Origin: Cephalopachus bancanus
Lineage: Eukaryota; Chordata; Mammalia; Primates; Tarsiidae
Assembly (NCBI GenBank): GCA_027257055.1
Contig: JAPVLO010000073.1
Span: 310,001 to 374,000, forward strand
Direction of reading: 5' to 3'
Length of the DNA: 64,000 nucleotides
Numbering within the stretch: the stretch's first letter is position 1; every line of letters begins with the position of its first letter. A model generated the notes under the pieces. The model worked only from the letters and a program-made list of their open reading frames with translations. It did not search any database and was not told the DNA's origin. The position numbers were made by a program, and so were the translations under genes. Below are positions 1 to 11,238 of the stretch, piece by piece.

Positions 1-43
1 TTTATTTATTTTGTGCTGGTAAATGCTTGGCCACTGGTTCTGT

Positions 44-80
44 GTATATATATATATATATACATGTATATATATATATG

Positions 81-112
<32 letters not shown>

Positions 113-235
113 TGTATATATATACATATATATACATATATATACATGTATATATATATACATATATATACATATATATATATTTATATAAATAAATAAG
201 CATATATATATATGTTTATTTATTTATTGTAAATT
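44..235. repeat. TA-rich compound microsatellite
   Basis: Alternating (TA)n with interspersed CATA/TGTA units fills this stretch almost without interruption. It ends in ATAAATAAATAAG and TTTATTTATTTATT units. Both strands give long Tyr/Ile/Met/Lys-only reading frames, which is a composition artefact and not coding. The sequence is self-complementary and could form hairpins or cruciforms. Confidence 0.95.
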
Positions 236-1560
236 TTACCAATATAAAGGATATTTAATACACACTTTATGAACAATAATAAAACATGCTATACTCTGTT
301 GTAGATTTCTTTTTTTTAGTGCATGATATTTTTAATAACTAAAATTAATGAAAAATTGATGTGAAAATATCAAAATTTTAAATAATGGCAGGATCAGTAA
401 TCTAAAGTTAGGAATTATCTAAGATCATGACTTAGTCAAGAGAAATTGTCAAGCAGGGCAGCATTTTCAGTCGAAAATCAGAGAAATAAAAAAGGACATT
501 TTGAAAATATGATCTCTGCTTTGCTTGCTATAGATCCAAGAATACAGATGATAATAAATTTGCTTTGAGTATACCTAGAAATTGTAACTTTAAAGTGAAG
601 ATAGCAAATAAAAATAAATCTCTTGAAAAACCAACAACTGAGTGAAGTAAAAGAAGAGAAGCTTGCAAAGGAAATTAAAACTAATCTACCACAGAAAATT
701 AGAAGGAAAAATAAAACAAACAATGATAGTGGTATCCCAGGAAGTAAAAGAAAAAGAAGTTTTAAGAAAAAGGAAAGTCACAAAACTCTCAAGTGTTTGG
801 GGTACCATATAAAAAGTGATTTAAAATAGTATAAGTTTTGTAACTAGCAACTCAGTGATAAACTTGATAAAGTTATTTTAGAAGTCAAAGTGGAGTATAT
901 TATTAATAAATTAATAGGTAAAGAAATATAGTAGAGATGACACTATTGACTTTTGTATGCAAATTATAAAATACAATCAAAGGATCCTTTATGATAATTT
1001 AAATTACAAGCATGTGGATATAACAAATACAAAATGTAAGTAAAGCAGCTGGAGAAAGAAGGAAAGAGGGTACTGATGGTAGAAAAGTCCCCAGAGGATC
1101 TTAGAAGGAAATGAGTCCATGGTCAAAGTGCAAATGTTATTGTTGATCAGGAGACAAGACTTCTTTAATATATAAAAGTCAAAAGAAAGATACAATCAAA
1201 TATATTATAGTTGAACACATCTCTGAACTAAAGAAAGACTTCAGAATAAAATAACGTGTCCACATTCAATATGAGATATGAGAGATAAATATCTATTCTA
1301 CACAGCTTCAGTTAAGTGTTTACATTAAAAAATACAATTTTAGAACTTGAGGAAGATAAAAGAGGTAAACTTTTCTACTATCTGCAATACAGGAAAGTAG
1401 ATATGCTGAGAAACATGTACAATTTGTGAGAGAAAAGAACTGATATCTAATAACCCCATCTTTCCACAGACATATGAAGACCAAAGTGGACTTTTACACT
1501 TTTCAGAAGAAAATACTTAAGTTTTCTAAACAAATGATATGCCTTTGTCATTTCATTCAA
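236..1560. other. AT-rich stretch, no feature recognised
   Basis: I see no repeat family, splice-framed exon or RNA gene here. Short ORFs such as the lysine-rich one at 623-829 follow from A-rich composition. Very old, decayed repeats cannot be excluded by eye. Confidence 0.5.
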
Positions 1561-1775
1561 GGCTGTTCAGATGTCATCTTTTAAATAAGGTTTTCTTAAA
1601 CACTCTTGGTATCATTGCATCAATCCTATCTTTTAACCCTTATGATTGTCTGTATCTCACTTGTAATCATCAAATAATTATATAATTGTTTCTCCGTACT
1701 TTTCACTGTACTACCTCCAGTGCCTAGAATATATCTGGAATCTTAATGCTCAGTAAACATATACCTTAAAAGAAA
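1561..1775 (+). repeat. Possible L2-type LINE 3' end
   Basis: The stretch carries a 'CCAGTGCCTAGAATATATCTGG ... CTCAGTAAACAT' pattern near 1720-1760. It resembles the conserved 3' tail of L2/MIR elements (CCAGTGCCTGGCACATAGTA...CTCAATAAAT), preceded by C/T-rich text. It is strongly diverged, so the family assignment is weak. Confidence 0.35.
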
Positions 1776-2251
1776 AATAATGTAATGAACTTACAAACAT
1801 GAGAAAAGTGGTCCAAGTTTTTATTGCTTTGGGCAGTCGAAAAGGTAATTAAATAGAGGACATCCAGAAGGATTGCTAAAGGGCATTTATTGGTTCATTT
1901 ACTCATTCATTCAGCTACATTTACTGAGTTATTATGTTGACATTTTCTCTTCCCTCTTGCTCTCTCAAGGACATTGTTTTTGGGTTCCTTTGAGATTTGT
2001 GTCGTTGCTTTCTCTCTTTCCTACTCTAATTTCTTCCTTTATATTGAGTGTTTCCATAGTTACATAACCAAGCACTGGGAAATCTTACGCTATAAAGTAT
2101 TTTTACCCTGCTTCCACATCCCACTTAAAAATCTTTTTTTTTTTTTGCCCATCACATCCAAAAATCTCTAGTTTATATTACCACATTATCTACTATTTTA
2201 AAAATTTTTTTTTCTTTTCTGATCTGAAGATGTTTTATTTATTTTTCTTGT
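1776..2251. other. Unannotated AT-rich flank of L1-1
   Basis: T-rich sequence with several homopolymer T runs (about 2132-2144 and 2208-2216) next to the 3' end of the minus-strand L1. I could not fix a target-site duplication for that L1. An A/T-rich motif near 2198-2212 resembles 8464-8480, but it is too low in complexity to call. Confidence 0.4.
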
Positions 2252-2469
2252 TTTTTTTAATTAATCAATATTTTTGTTATGGTTTTGTGGGGTACAGTTA
2301 AGGGCTAGGTGTACAATTATGTTTCATTCAGACATCCTGTTGATAAGAGGTGTTTCTCCATTCCCAGACAGATATTTGCTACTGTTAACCCCATCCCCCC
2401 CCCATAGTTTCCCAGTACCATCAGTCATTTTCTTATAGTATTACATTGGATGTTCAAGGTCAATTATAT

Positions 2470-5400
2470 AAGTGAGAACATGTGATACTCGGATCTTTGT
2501 TTCTGTGAGAGGTCACTCGGTATTATAGACTCTAGTTCCATCCAGGTTGCTGCGAAATTCATGATTTTGTTCTTTTTTATGGTTGCGTAGTATTCCATCA
2601 TGTATATGTACCACATTTTTTAAATCCAGTCCTCTTTTGATGGACAGTGTGGTTTGTTCCAGGTTCTTGCTATTGTGAACAATGCTGCGATAAACATACG
2701 TGTGCAGGTATCTTTTTTATAGAGTGATTTGAGTTCTTCAGGGTATATTCCCAGTAGGGGGATTGTGGGGTCACATGGAAGGTCGATTTTTAGAGCTTTT
2801 AGGAATCGCCACACTGCTTTCCACAGAGGTTGCACTAGTTTACACTCCCACCAACAGTGTAGAAGTGTTCCCTTTTCACCACACCCTCTCCAGCAGCTGT
2901 TATTTTTTGACTTGTTAATAATTGCCATTCTGACTGGAGTTAGGTGGTATCTCAGTGTGGTTTTGATTTGCATCTCCCTGATGATTAGTGAGGTTGAGCA
3001 TTTCTTCATGTGTATGTTGGCTGCACAGATGTCTTCTTTTGTGAAGTGTCTGTTCATATCTTTTGCCCATTTTATAATGGGATTGTTTGTTTTTTTCTTT
3101 TCGGTACGTTTCAGTTCCTTGTAGATCCTAGAGTTGGCAAATACTTTTTCCCAGTCTGTAGGCTGTCTCCCTGCTCTCTTGATGGTTTCTTTGGCTTTGC
3201 AGAAGGTTGTCAGTTTAATAAGGTCCCGCTTGTCTATCTTCTCTCTTATGACCTGTGGGTTTCGGGTTTTGTTCAGGAATTGGATGCCAGTTCCGATTTC
3301 CATGAGGGTATTTCCTTCCTTTTCTAAGGTTCTTATGGTTTGAGGTTTTACATTTAGTTCTCTGATCCATTTGGAGTTGACCTTTGTGCATGGGGATAGA
3401 TAGGGGTCCTGTTTCAATCTTCTGCATGTGGTCAACCAGTTTTCCCAGCACCATTTACTGAATAGGTTCTCCTCTCCCCAGTGGTAGGTGGTGGGGGCTT
3501 TGTCGAAGATGAGTTGGTTGAGAAATTGAGGTTTTGCTTCTGGAATCTCAATTCTGTTCCATTGATCTATATGCCTGTTCCTGTACCAATACCAAGCTGT
3601 TTTGATGATTGTAGCTTTATAGTAAAGTTTGAAGTCTGGTAATGTGATACCACCTGCTTTGTTTTTTTTTTTTGCTGAGGATTGTTCTGGTTATTCTTGG
3701 ACATTTGTGTTTCCATATGAATTCCTATGTTGTCTTTTCTAGGTCTGAGAAGAATGTTGCTGGTAATTTGATGGGTATTGCATTGAATTTGTAGATTGCC
3801 TTAGGTAAGATGGACATCTTCACAATGTTGATTCTTCCAATCCATGAGCATGGGATATTTTTCCACTTGTTTGTGTCGTCTTTGATTTCTTTGAGCAGTG
3901 TTTTGTAATTTTCATTGTCAAGGCCTTTCACATCTCTGGTTATGAAGATGCCAAAGTATTTCATTTTTATTGTGACTATTACGAATGGAATTGAGTTTTT
4001 TATTTTGGTTTCTGTTTGTTTATTATTGGTGTAGAGAAATGCAATTGTCTTTTGTACATTTATTTTGTATCCTGAGACTTTGCCAAAGGCCTTTATCAAT
4101 GTAGGAGGCTTTTGACAGATTCTCTTGGGTTTTCAAGGTACACAATCATATCATCTGCAAAGAGAGATAACTTGACTTCCTCTTTTCCTATTTGGATACC
4201 TCTGATTGCCTCCTCTTCTCTGATTGCTCTAGCCAGGACTTCCAGTACTATGTTGAACAGGAAGGGTGAGAGTGGCATACTTGTCTACTTCCAGTTGTCA
4301 GGGGAATTGGTTCCAATTTTTGTCCATTTAGAAGTATGCTGGCTGTGGGTTTCTCGTAGATGGCTTTTACTATTTTGAGGTATGTTCCCCGTATGCCTAG
4401 ATGTTCAAGGGTTTTTATCAAGAAGGGATGCTGGATTTTATCAAAAGCTTTTTCTGCATCTAATGATATGATCATGTGGCTTTTGTTTTGATATCTGTTG
4501 ATGTATTTAATTACATTTGTGGTGTTACGAATGTTGAACCAGCCTTGCATCCCAGGAATGAAGCCTACTTGGTCATGGTGGATGATTTTTGAGATGTATT
4601 GCTGAATCCAGTTTGCTAGGATCTTGTTGAGAATTTTAGCATCTATGCTCATCAAAGATATTGGCCTGTAGTTCTCTTTCTTTGTTGGATCTTTACCTGG
4701 CTTGGGTATCAATGTGATGTTGGCTTCATAAAATGATTTGGGGAGCATTCCATCTTTTTCAATCACCTGGAATACCCTCAGTAGGATTGGTATCAGCTCC
4801 TCCTTAAATGTCTTGTAGAATTCTGCTGGGAAGCCATCTGGACCAGGGCTTTTTTTTGTAGGAAGTTTTCTTATTACATAGCTGCTTTCCTTGATTGTTA
4901 TTGGTCTATTTAGGGTCTCAATTTCTTCTTGTTCCAACCTAGGTAGGTTGTGTGATGTCAGAAAGTCTTCCATTTCCTTAAGGTTTTCAAATTTGTTTCC
5001 ATACAAGTGTACGTAGTAGTCTCTAATGATCCTTTGTGTTTCTTAGGGTCAGATGTGACTTCATCTTTTGTGTTTCTGATTGTGCTTATTTGGTTTTTTT
5101 CTCGTTTTTTCTTAGTCATTCTAGCTAGGGGACCATCGATCTTGTTTATCCTTTTGAAAACCAGCTTTTTGTTTCATTGATTTTTTTGTATTATCTTTTT
5201 GTCTTCTATGTCCTGGATTTGGGCTTTTATTTTGGTGATCTGGATTCTTCTGCTGAAATTATTGTTTTTGTGGTCTTTCTTTTCCAGCTTTTTTAGGTGG
5301 CTTGTTGGGTTGTGAATTTCTGTTCCTTCCATTTTCTTCATGTGTGTTTGTAGGGATATAAATTCCCCTCTTACTACAGCTTTCAGGGCATCCCAGAGAT

Positions 5401-6255
5401 TTTGGTAAGATGTTTCTTCATTTTCATTTGTTTCCAGGTATCTTTTGATCTCTGTTTTGATTTTGCCATTGACTAAGGAGTTGTTTAGCATTATGCTGTT
5501 TAGTGTCCGTGTCTTTGTGGGTTTTGGGGGGAATTTGTTGGAGTCAATGTTTATTTTTATTCCACTGTGGTCCGAGAAGGTGCATGGTAGAATTTCGGCC
5601 CTTTTAAATTAGCTTATGCTTGATTTATGGCCGAGTATGTGGTCGATCTTAGAATATGTTCCATGTGGTGATGAGTAGAATGTGTATTCTGTGGTCTTTG
5701 GATGGAGTGTTCTGTAGGTATCAATTAAGTCCATTTGGTCCAAAGTCATGTTGAGGTTCCGGATCTCCTTGCTGATTTTTTGTCCTGATGATCTGTCTAG
5801 GGTTGTGAGTGGGGTATTAAAGTCCCTAGTTATGATAGTGTTAGAGTCAATATCTTTCTTTAGTTTTCCAAGAAGTTGCTTTATGAAAGTTGGCTCACCT
5901 ATGTTGGGTGCTTATATGTTTAGGATACATATTTCTTGTTGATGGATTCAGCCTTTTATCATTATATAGTGGCCTTCTGTATCTTTTTTCATTTTTAATA
6001 GCTTGAAGGGTATTTTGTCTGAAATTAAGATCACTATTCCTCCTTTCTTTTGTATTCCGTTCACCTGAAAGTTTGTTTCTCATCCTCTTACTTTGAGTCT
6101 GTGGGTGTCCTTTCTACTGAGGTGAGTCTCTTGAAGGCAATAGATTGTTGCCTGCTGATACTTTATCCATTTTGCCATTCTAGTCTTCTCAGTGGTGCAT
6201 TTAGTCCATTCACATTTAGGCTAATAATTGAAATGCAAGAGTTGATCCCTGTCAT
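2470..6255 (-). pseudogene. L1-ORF2: L1 ORF2 (endonuclease/reverse transcriptase), broken
   Basis: ORF2 encodes the L1 endonuclease, reverse transcriptase and Cys-rich C-terminal protein that drives target-primed reverse transcription. Its ATG would be at 6255-6253. The region survives as open pieces in different frames: 5491-5174 (between EN and RT), 5006-4248 (RT fingers/palm with [15 protein letters not shown] and [10 protein letters not shown]), 4278-4096 ([15 protein letters not shown], the catalytic FADD box), 4099-3725, and 3435-2620. The last has a [18 protein letters not shown] motif of the C-X3-C-X7-H-X4-C type. The EN domain (about 6255-5550) is worse damaged, with only a short frame at 6083-5895. 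At least five frame changes separate the pieces, so the protein is dead. Confidence 0.93.
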
Positions 6256-6327
6256 AAGGTTCTTACAGAGTAGTTCCTGTTTGTTTGTTGTCTTTCTTTG
6301 GGTTTTGGAGTTGGTTCGTGTGTGTTT

Positions 6328-7287
6328 TTAATCTTTTGCCTGTACTCTTGTGAAGAATGTTGTTGTTCTTTTTTCTTCTGTGTTCAGTACTTTCTTAAGT
6401 GTTTTTTGTAGAGGTGGCTTGATGGCAGCATAGGTTCTTAGGGATTGGATATCTGGAAAAGATTTCAATTCTCCCTCACTAAGGAAGCTTAGTTTGGCTG
6501 GGTAGGTTATTCTTGGTTGAAATTGTTTCTCTTTTAGAACTTTGAAGATAGAGCTCCAGGCTTTCCTGGCCTGAAGGGTTTCTGTGGATAAATCTGTTGC
6601 TATTCTAATTGGTTTTCCCTGGTAGGTAGTCTGGCCTTTTTCTCTTGCTGCCTTTAGGATTTTTTCTTTTACAGTTACTTTGTTTAGGCGAATTATTATG
6701 TGTCTGGGAGTTGGTCTTCTCATTTGTTGTCTTGCAGGGGTTCTCTGTATCTCTTGTGTTTGAATTTTTTCATCCTTGATGTGATGAGGGAAATTTTCTT
6801 GAATGACTTCATGAAATGTTTTTTCCAGTGTGGCTTCTGTTTCTCTCTCTGCCTCAAGAATCCCAATTACTCTTAGGTTTGGTCTCTTGAAGTAATCATT
6901 CATCTCTTGCAGGTTTTGTTCTGTCTTTTTGAGCTTCTTTTCTATGCTTTTGACAGTTTCGGTTACTTCTGTGTTTTGGTCTTCGAGCTCTGAGATTCTT
7001 TCTTCTGCTTGGCTGATTCTGCTTTCCATGCTTATTAATCTGTTATTCATTTCCATCACAGTATTCTTTACTGCTGTCATTTCTGACATCAGCTCCTTCC
7101 TATTTTCCTCTTGTCTCTCCTCAATTTTTTTAATTCTCTCCATTAATGTCTTGATTTCTGGGTTTGTTGCATGTAGCCAGTCATTTTGGGGACTCTTCAT
7201 TGTTTGTGTTCCAGAATCTGTTTTCTCAGTGTCTGATCTCCCAGGGGTCTGTTTGAGACCTATATTCTTCTTCTGGTTTTTCTTCAT
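6328..7287 (-). CDS. L1-ORF1: L1 ORF1p-like protein, open reading frame
   Basis: This is an uninterrupted 319-codon frame from ATG to TAA, close to the roughly 338 aa of human L1 ORF1p. ORF1p is the trimeric RNA-binding chaperone that coats L1 RNA in cytoplasmic particles. The N-terminus is basic (MKKNQKKN). Residues about 45-130 form a heptad-rich coiled coil (for example MESRISQAEERISELEDQ). Residues about 135-235 match the RRM-like domain (FKRPNLRVIGI, then RPTPRHIIIRLN). The C-terminal domain follows (KPIRIATDLSTETLQARKAW, then FQPRITYPAKLSF). The frame stayed open although ORF2 downstream is broken. This may be chance in a fairly young copy. Expression is not implied. Confidence 0.88.
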   Translation of the reverse strand: MKKNQKKNIGLKQTPGRSDTEKTDSGTQTMKSPQNDWLHATNPEIKTLMERIKKIEERQEENRKELMSEMTAVKNTVMEMNNRLISMESRISQAEERISELEDQNTEVTETVKSIEKKLKKTEQNLQEMNDYFKRPNLRVIGILEAERETEATLEKTFHEVIQENFPHHIKDEKIQTQEIQRTPARQQMRRPTPRHIIIRLNKVTVKEKILKAAREKGQTTYQGKPIRIATDLSTETLQARKAWSSIFKVLKEKQFQPRITYPAKLSFLSEGELKSFPDIQSLRTYAAIKPPLQKTLKKVLNTEEKRTTTFFTRVQAKD

Positions 7288-8462
7288 TTGTGTGGTTTTT
7301 CACCCTCCCTACTTTTTCCTTCCCTCCACGTCACTGTTGTCTTTATTTCTGTTATTCAGGGGTAAAGGGATTGGTTTTACTTCTGTTCGTTCAATATCCT
7401 ATTCTTTATGTATGCCCTCTTACTTTGTTCAATTCTGGAGTTGCACTGTAGGTTTGGGGTGGTCCTTTTTGCAGTTTTGAGATTTACTTAAGGGGGGGGC
7501 TGTGATTCAAAATCTATCTGCAGGTCCTGGTATTCGCTGACAGTTTTGTGGATAATATGGAATCCACTTCCCACTGACTTGGAATCTGTCCATGCAGTGG
7601 GGCTGTAGGTTTACTCCCTGAAATAAAATGTGGTTAGCGGAGGGGAGAGAATGGAACAGACAGTAGGTTGAAGAGGGGAGTGAAGGGGTAGAGGAGTAAG
7701 GGGGGAAAACAAACGAGTGTGCCAACAAATTGAGAGAGAGGCCTATGCTGAAGCAGATAGAAACAATAGACCACAGCTACAGATGAACCAACTCTCATAC
7801 AAAAATTAAAAAATAAAAATAAAACATATAGTGATGCTAATACACAAGCTAACCAACCACTTTATTAGTGTGCTGTTCCTCTATACAAAGATATGGTTTA
7901 CAGAGAGAAGAAAAGAGAAGCAAAGGAAGAGGAAAAAAGAAAAAAAGAACAATACAGTAGGAATAGAATTAAGTCATTAAACTAACAGAATCAATGAAGC
8001 ATACTCTGAGACATTAAGTCCAATGTCCTTTCAGGTCTATTTCTAGTTTTCTTTTCAAGCTGGTAAATTAGTTTGCAGTTAGGGTCAGTTGCCCCTGGTC
8101 TGCTGTGAAGGACAGTTCAGATTACCCTCTGTTTACCACTCTGGTCTATGTCTTTATCAAGCTTGTTTCTCCCGTTTCCATGTTGTTACCTTAAATCGCC
8201 AGCAGGTGGTGCTATCTCAGATGTTTGCCACAGAGTGGGTGGAGCCGGACAGGAACAAGACGGCTGCCTGCCTCAGGGCAGACAACAGGAGACTTACAGC
8301 GGGCAGGACTTCTCAGTTGCAGAAGAGGTGGCAGTGATCCCAGCAGATCTTCCCTGAAGGGACTTGAAGGACTGAAGTGAATTGCCTCCAGCCTGGGTGG
8401 TGTGATGTGCTACAGCCGTTACGGAGGCCACGGCAGCGGTGGTGGCGGCGGCAGGAGGGAGG
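7288..8462 (-). promoter_or_regulatory. L1-1 5'UTR, truncated
   Basis: This is the internal promoter region of L1-1, homologous to 37385-38756 of L1-2. It includes a GC-rich part with (GGC/GGT)n triplets at about 8430-8458. The first 250-300 bp of the 5'UTR, which in L1-2 carries a YY1-like AAGATGG site, are missing. Correct transcription initiation is therefore unlikely. The plus strand carries an 82-codon antisense frame at 8089-8337 and an overlapping one from 8148. Confidence 0.75.
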
Positions 8463-8910
8463 CTTAAATTTTTTAAATATGGAAGCTAAAAGCTATCAAA
8501 AGTACTGGGACTCATATACCATTTACCTGTAAAGCACCATAATTATAATTAAGAATTGCTAATATTTTGTCCTAGTGTTTCTGATATTAACAGAAAAAAA
8601 TAAAACATAATTTTGAAAATATAATAATGTTTTATAATAAGTGATGAATTTGATGTTATCTAATTTTTACTCATTTATATTTGTTTAAGTATACAATTTC
8701 ATGATTTTTATTTATATATATTTATCATACTGCAAGTCTCTTTGTACAACTAGTCTTTTATTAAACTTTATGTTTTTGAGATATATTGTTGAGAAGTATA
8801 GTTTAAGTTCATTCACTTTAATTACATTGTACTAGTTTTTCATAGTTGTGTATTATTTTTATTTATCCATTCTAATAATTGATTAAAGACTATTTTCAAA
8901 ATTATTAAAT
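8463..8910. other. AT-rich spacer, nothing recognised
   Basis: AT-rich DNA between L1-1 and the next L1. No repeat family, ORF or RNA gene is visible. Confidence 0.5.
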
Positions 8911-10570
8911 TTTTATCATTATTCTTTTTTTATTTTAAAGATGTGGGGTACAATTCAGGGTTAGATATACAAATGTCCATTATGCAGTTACCCTTGTTGA
9001 ATAGGTATGCCCCTCCCTCCCCTGGCAGTTTCCCTCAACTGCCAATCCAATTCCCCCTCCACTGGCAGTTTCTCACTACTGCCAATCCCTTTATTATAGT
9101 ATTATAATAATTGTTCAAGGTCCACTTATGAGAGAGAAAATACAGCACTCTGTTCTCTGTCTCTGTGATAAATCACTGAGTATGATAGACTCTAAATCCA
9201 TCCAAGTTGCTACGAAGCCCATATATTTGTCATCTTTTAGGCTGTATAATATTCCATTGTGTATATGTACCCCATTTTTTAATTCCAATCCAGCTTTGAT
9301 AGGCAGCATGGTTGGTTCCATGTTTTTGCTATTGTGAATAGAGCTCCAACAAACATGTGTGTGCCTGTATCTTTTTGGTAGAATGACTAGACTTCCTCTG
9401 GGTATAGTCCCAGTAGGGGGATTGCTGGGTCATATAGAAGGTCAATTTCTAGTTCTTTCAGAAATTGCTGCACTGTCTTCCAAAGAGGTTGCACTAGTTT
9501 GCATTCCCACCAGCAGTGCAGAAGCATTTCTTTTTCTCCACATCCTTGCCAGCATCTGTTGTTGTTTGTTTTAATAATCATGGCCATTCTTACTGGGGTT
9601 AGGTGGCATCTCTATGAGTTTTTGATTTGCATTTCTCTGATGATTAGGGAGGCTAAGTACTTTTTTATGTGTCTGTTGGCTTCCTGAATATCTTTTGAGA
9701 AGTGTTTATTCATGTCTTTTGCCCATATTTTAATGATGCTGTTATTTTTTTTTTCCTTTCAGCGTGTTTGATTTCCTTGTAGATCCTAGATGTTAGGCCT
9801 CTGTCAGATACACAGTTGGCAAATATTTTTTCCCATTCTGTGGTGTCTCTCCCTGCTCTCTTGATGGTTTCTTTTGCTTTGCAGAAGCTTTTCAGTTTGA
9901 TGAGGGCCCACTTGTCTATTTTATCTCTTATGGTATAGGCACTTGGGTTTTGATCAGGAATTGGTCGCCTGTTCCAATTTCCATAAGGGTGTCCCCTGCG
10001 TTTTCTAAGATTCTTGTAGTTTGAGGCTTTATGTTTAGGTCTTTGATCCATTTAGAGTTAACTTTTGAATATGGTGATAGGTAGTGGTCCTGTTTCAATC
10101 TTCTGCATGTAATCAGCCAGTTTTCCCAGCATCATTTACTGAATAGTTTGTCCTTTCCCCAGTGATTATTGTTGGAGGCTTTGTCAAAGATGAATTGGTT
10201 GAGAAATTGAGGCTTTGCTTCCAGAATCTCTATCCTGTTCCATTGGTCTATATGCCTGTTCTTGTACCAATACCAGCCTGTTTTGATTATTGTAGCCTTA
10301 TAGTAATATTTGAAACCTGGAAGTATACCTCATGCTTTGTTTCTTTTGCTAAGGATTGTTTTGTCTGTTCGTGGTTGTTTATGTTTCCATGTGCATTTTT
10401 ACATTGTCATTTCCTGGTCTGAGAAGAATGATGTTGGTAATTTAATGGGTCTTGTATTGAATCTGTATTTTGCCTTTGGTAGGATGGACATCTTAACAAT
10501 GTTGAAACTTCCTATCCATGAGCATGAAATATTTTTCCATTTGTTTCTGTCTTCTTTTATCGTTATTCTT
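8911..10570 (-). mobile_element. LINE-1, 5'-truncated, with TSD
   Basis: This minus-strand L1 contains only the last third of ORF2 and the 3'UTR. The flanking duplication is TTTTATCATTATTCTT at 8911-8926 and TTTTATCGTTATTCTT at 10555-10570 (15 of 16 bases), giving an insert of 8927-10554. ORF2 fragments remain at 10051-9710, 9587-9387 (with [18 protein letters not shown], the C-terminal Cys motif) and 9321-9115 (the C-terminus, ending in IFSLISGP). Frameshifts separate them. The 3'UTR (about 8940-9115) has two copies of a CTGGCAGTTTC...CTGCCAATCC motif. It belongs to a different, apparently older subfamily than L1-1 and L1-2. Confidence 0.92.
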
Positions 10571-10991
10571 AAATACAATTCTTTGGTAACTCCAGAAAAT
10601 ATCTAGCATGAATTAATTTTGTAGCAGTGTAAAACTCTTCCATCAGTAATTTTACTGAAGTAATTCATTAAAATGTTCTATCACAGAGAGATTAAAAATT
10701 TTTTAAAAAATTAAATTCTAGAGCTGAGAAATGCAATGAAGGAAATAAAAAAATGGAACAGAGATGATCAACAGTAGAACTGATCAAGCATAAAACAGAA
10801 TCTGTGAACTTGACAGCTTATTTTAATATACAGAGTCAGAAAAGAAAAATAAAATAAGACTGAAAAGTAATAAAGGAAGTTTATGGGATTCAAGGGACAA
10901 ATCAAATAAGCAATTTTTTATTTAGTCATCAGAATTTAAGAAAAAGAAAAATAAAAGAACAAAATGCTTATTTAAATAATAATAGCACACT

Positions 10992-11191
10992 GTGGGTAAC
11001 GTGGTGAGACCTCATCTCTACAATAAATCACAAAAACTAGCTGGACGTGGTGGCGTGTGTCTGCATTCCAGCTACTTGGAAAGCTGAGGCGGAAAGATCA
11101 CCTAAGCCCAGCAGGTCAAGGCTGCAGTGGCCGTGAGCGTACCATTGTAGTCCAGCCTGAGTGACAAGAGTGAGACTCCAATTCAAATAAA
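10992..11191 (+). mobile_element. Alu, 5'-truncated, older type
   Basis: It starts inside the left monomer (GTGGGTAACGTGGTGAGACCTC) and continues through the middle A-rich region and the right arm to a tail at CTCCAATTCAAATAAAA. It keeps the 5-nt segment missing from the younger Alus of this window and has many substitutions, including CpG losses. Its A-tail has evolved into a TAA/TAG microsatellite. Confidence 0.88.
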
Positions 11192-11238
11192 ATTAATAGT
11201 AATAGTAATAATAATAATAATAGTAGTAGTAGAAGAAG
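11192..11238 (+). repeat. (TAA/TAG)n microsatellite at Alu tail
   Basis: Trinucleotide runs of AAT, AGT and AGA units directly follow the Alu tail. This is a usual way for A-tails to seed microsatellites. Confidence 0.9.

Larger units (their letters stand above)
2252..8462 (-). mobile_element. LINE-1 (L1-1), nearly full length
   Basis: In the L1 sense (minus strand) the order is 5'UTR (8462-7288), ORF1 (7287-6328), a short spacer, ORF2 (about 6255-2470), a 3'UTR, then an A-tail seen as the T run at 2252-2258. It aligns along its whole length with the L1 at 32336-38756. It stops about 250-300 bp short of that element's 5' end, inside the GGC-rich part of the 5'UTR, so it is slightly 5'-truncated. 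ORF1 is open but ORF2 is broken by many frameshifts and stops, so the copy is not autonomous. The 3'UTR carries a C9 run at 2396-2404. Confidence 0.95.

Noticed and set aside
6..203. Long Tyr/Ile/Met frames on both strands
   Set aside because: Translation of a TA microsatellite; no coding signal.
2729..3343. Plus-strand frames of 69-131 codons
   Set aside because: They lie antisense to L1 ORF2 and reflect its codon pattern.
6929..7480. 183-codon plus-strand frame
   Set aside because: Opposite-strand shadow of the L1 ORF1 coiled coil; the same applies to 37026-37547.
2198..8480. Possible TSD for L1-1 (TTTAAAAATTTTTT-like text on both sides)
   Set aside because: Too low in complexity and not identical; AT-rich sequence gives such matches by chance.
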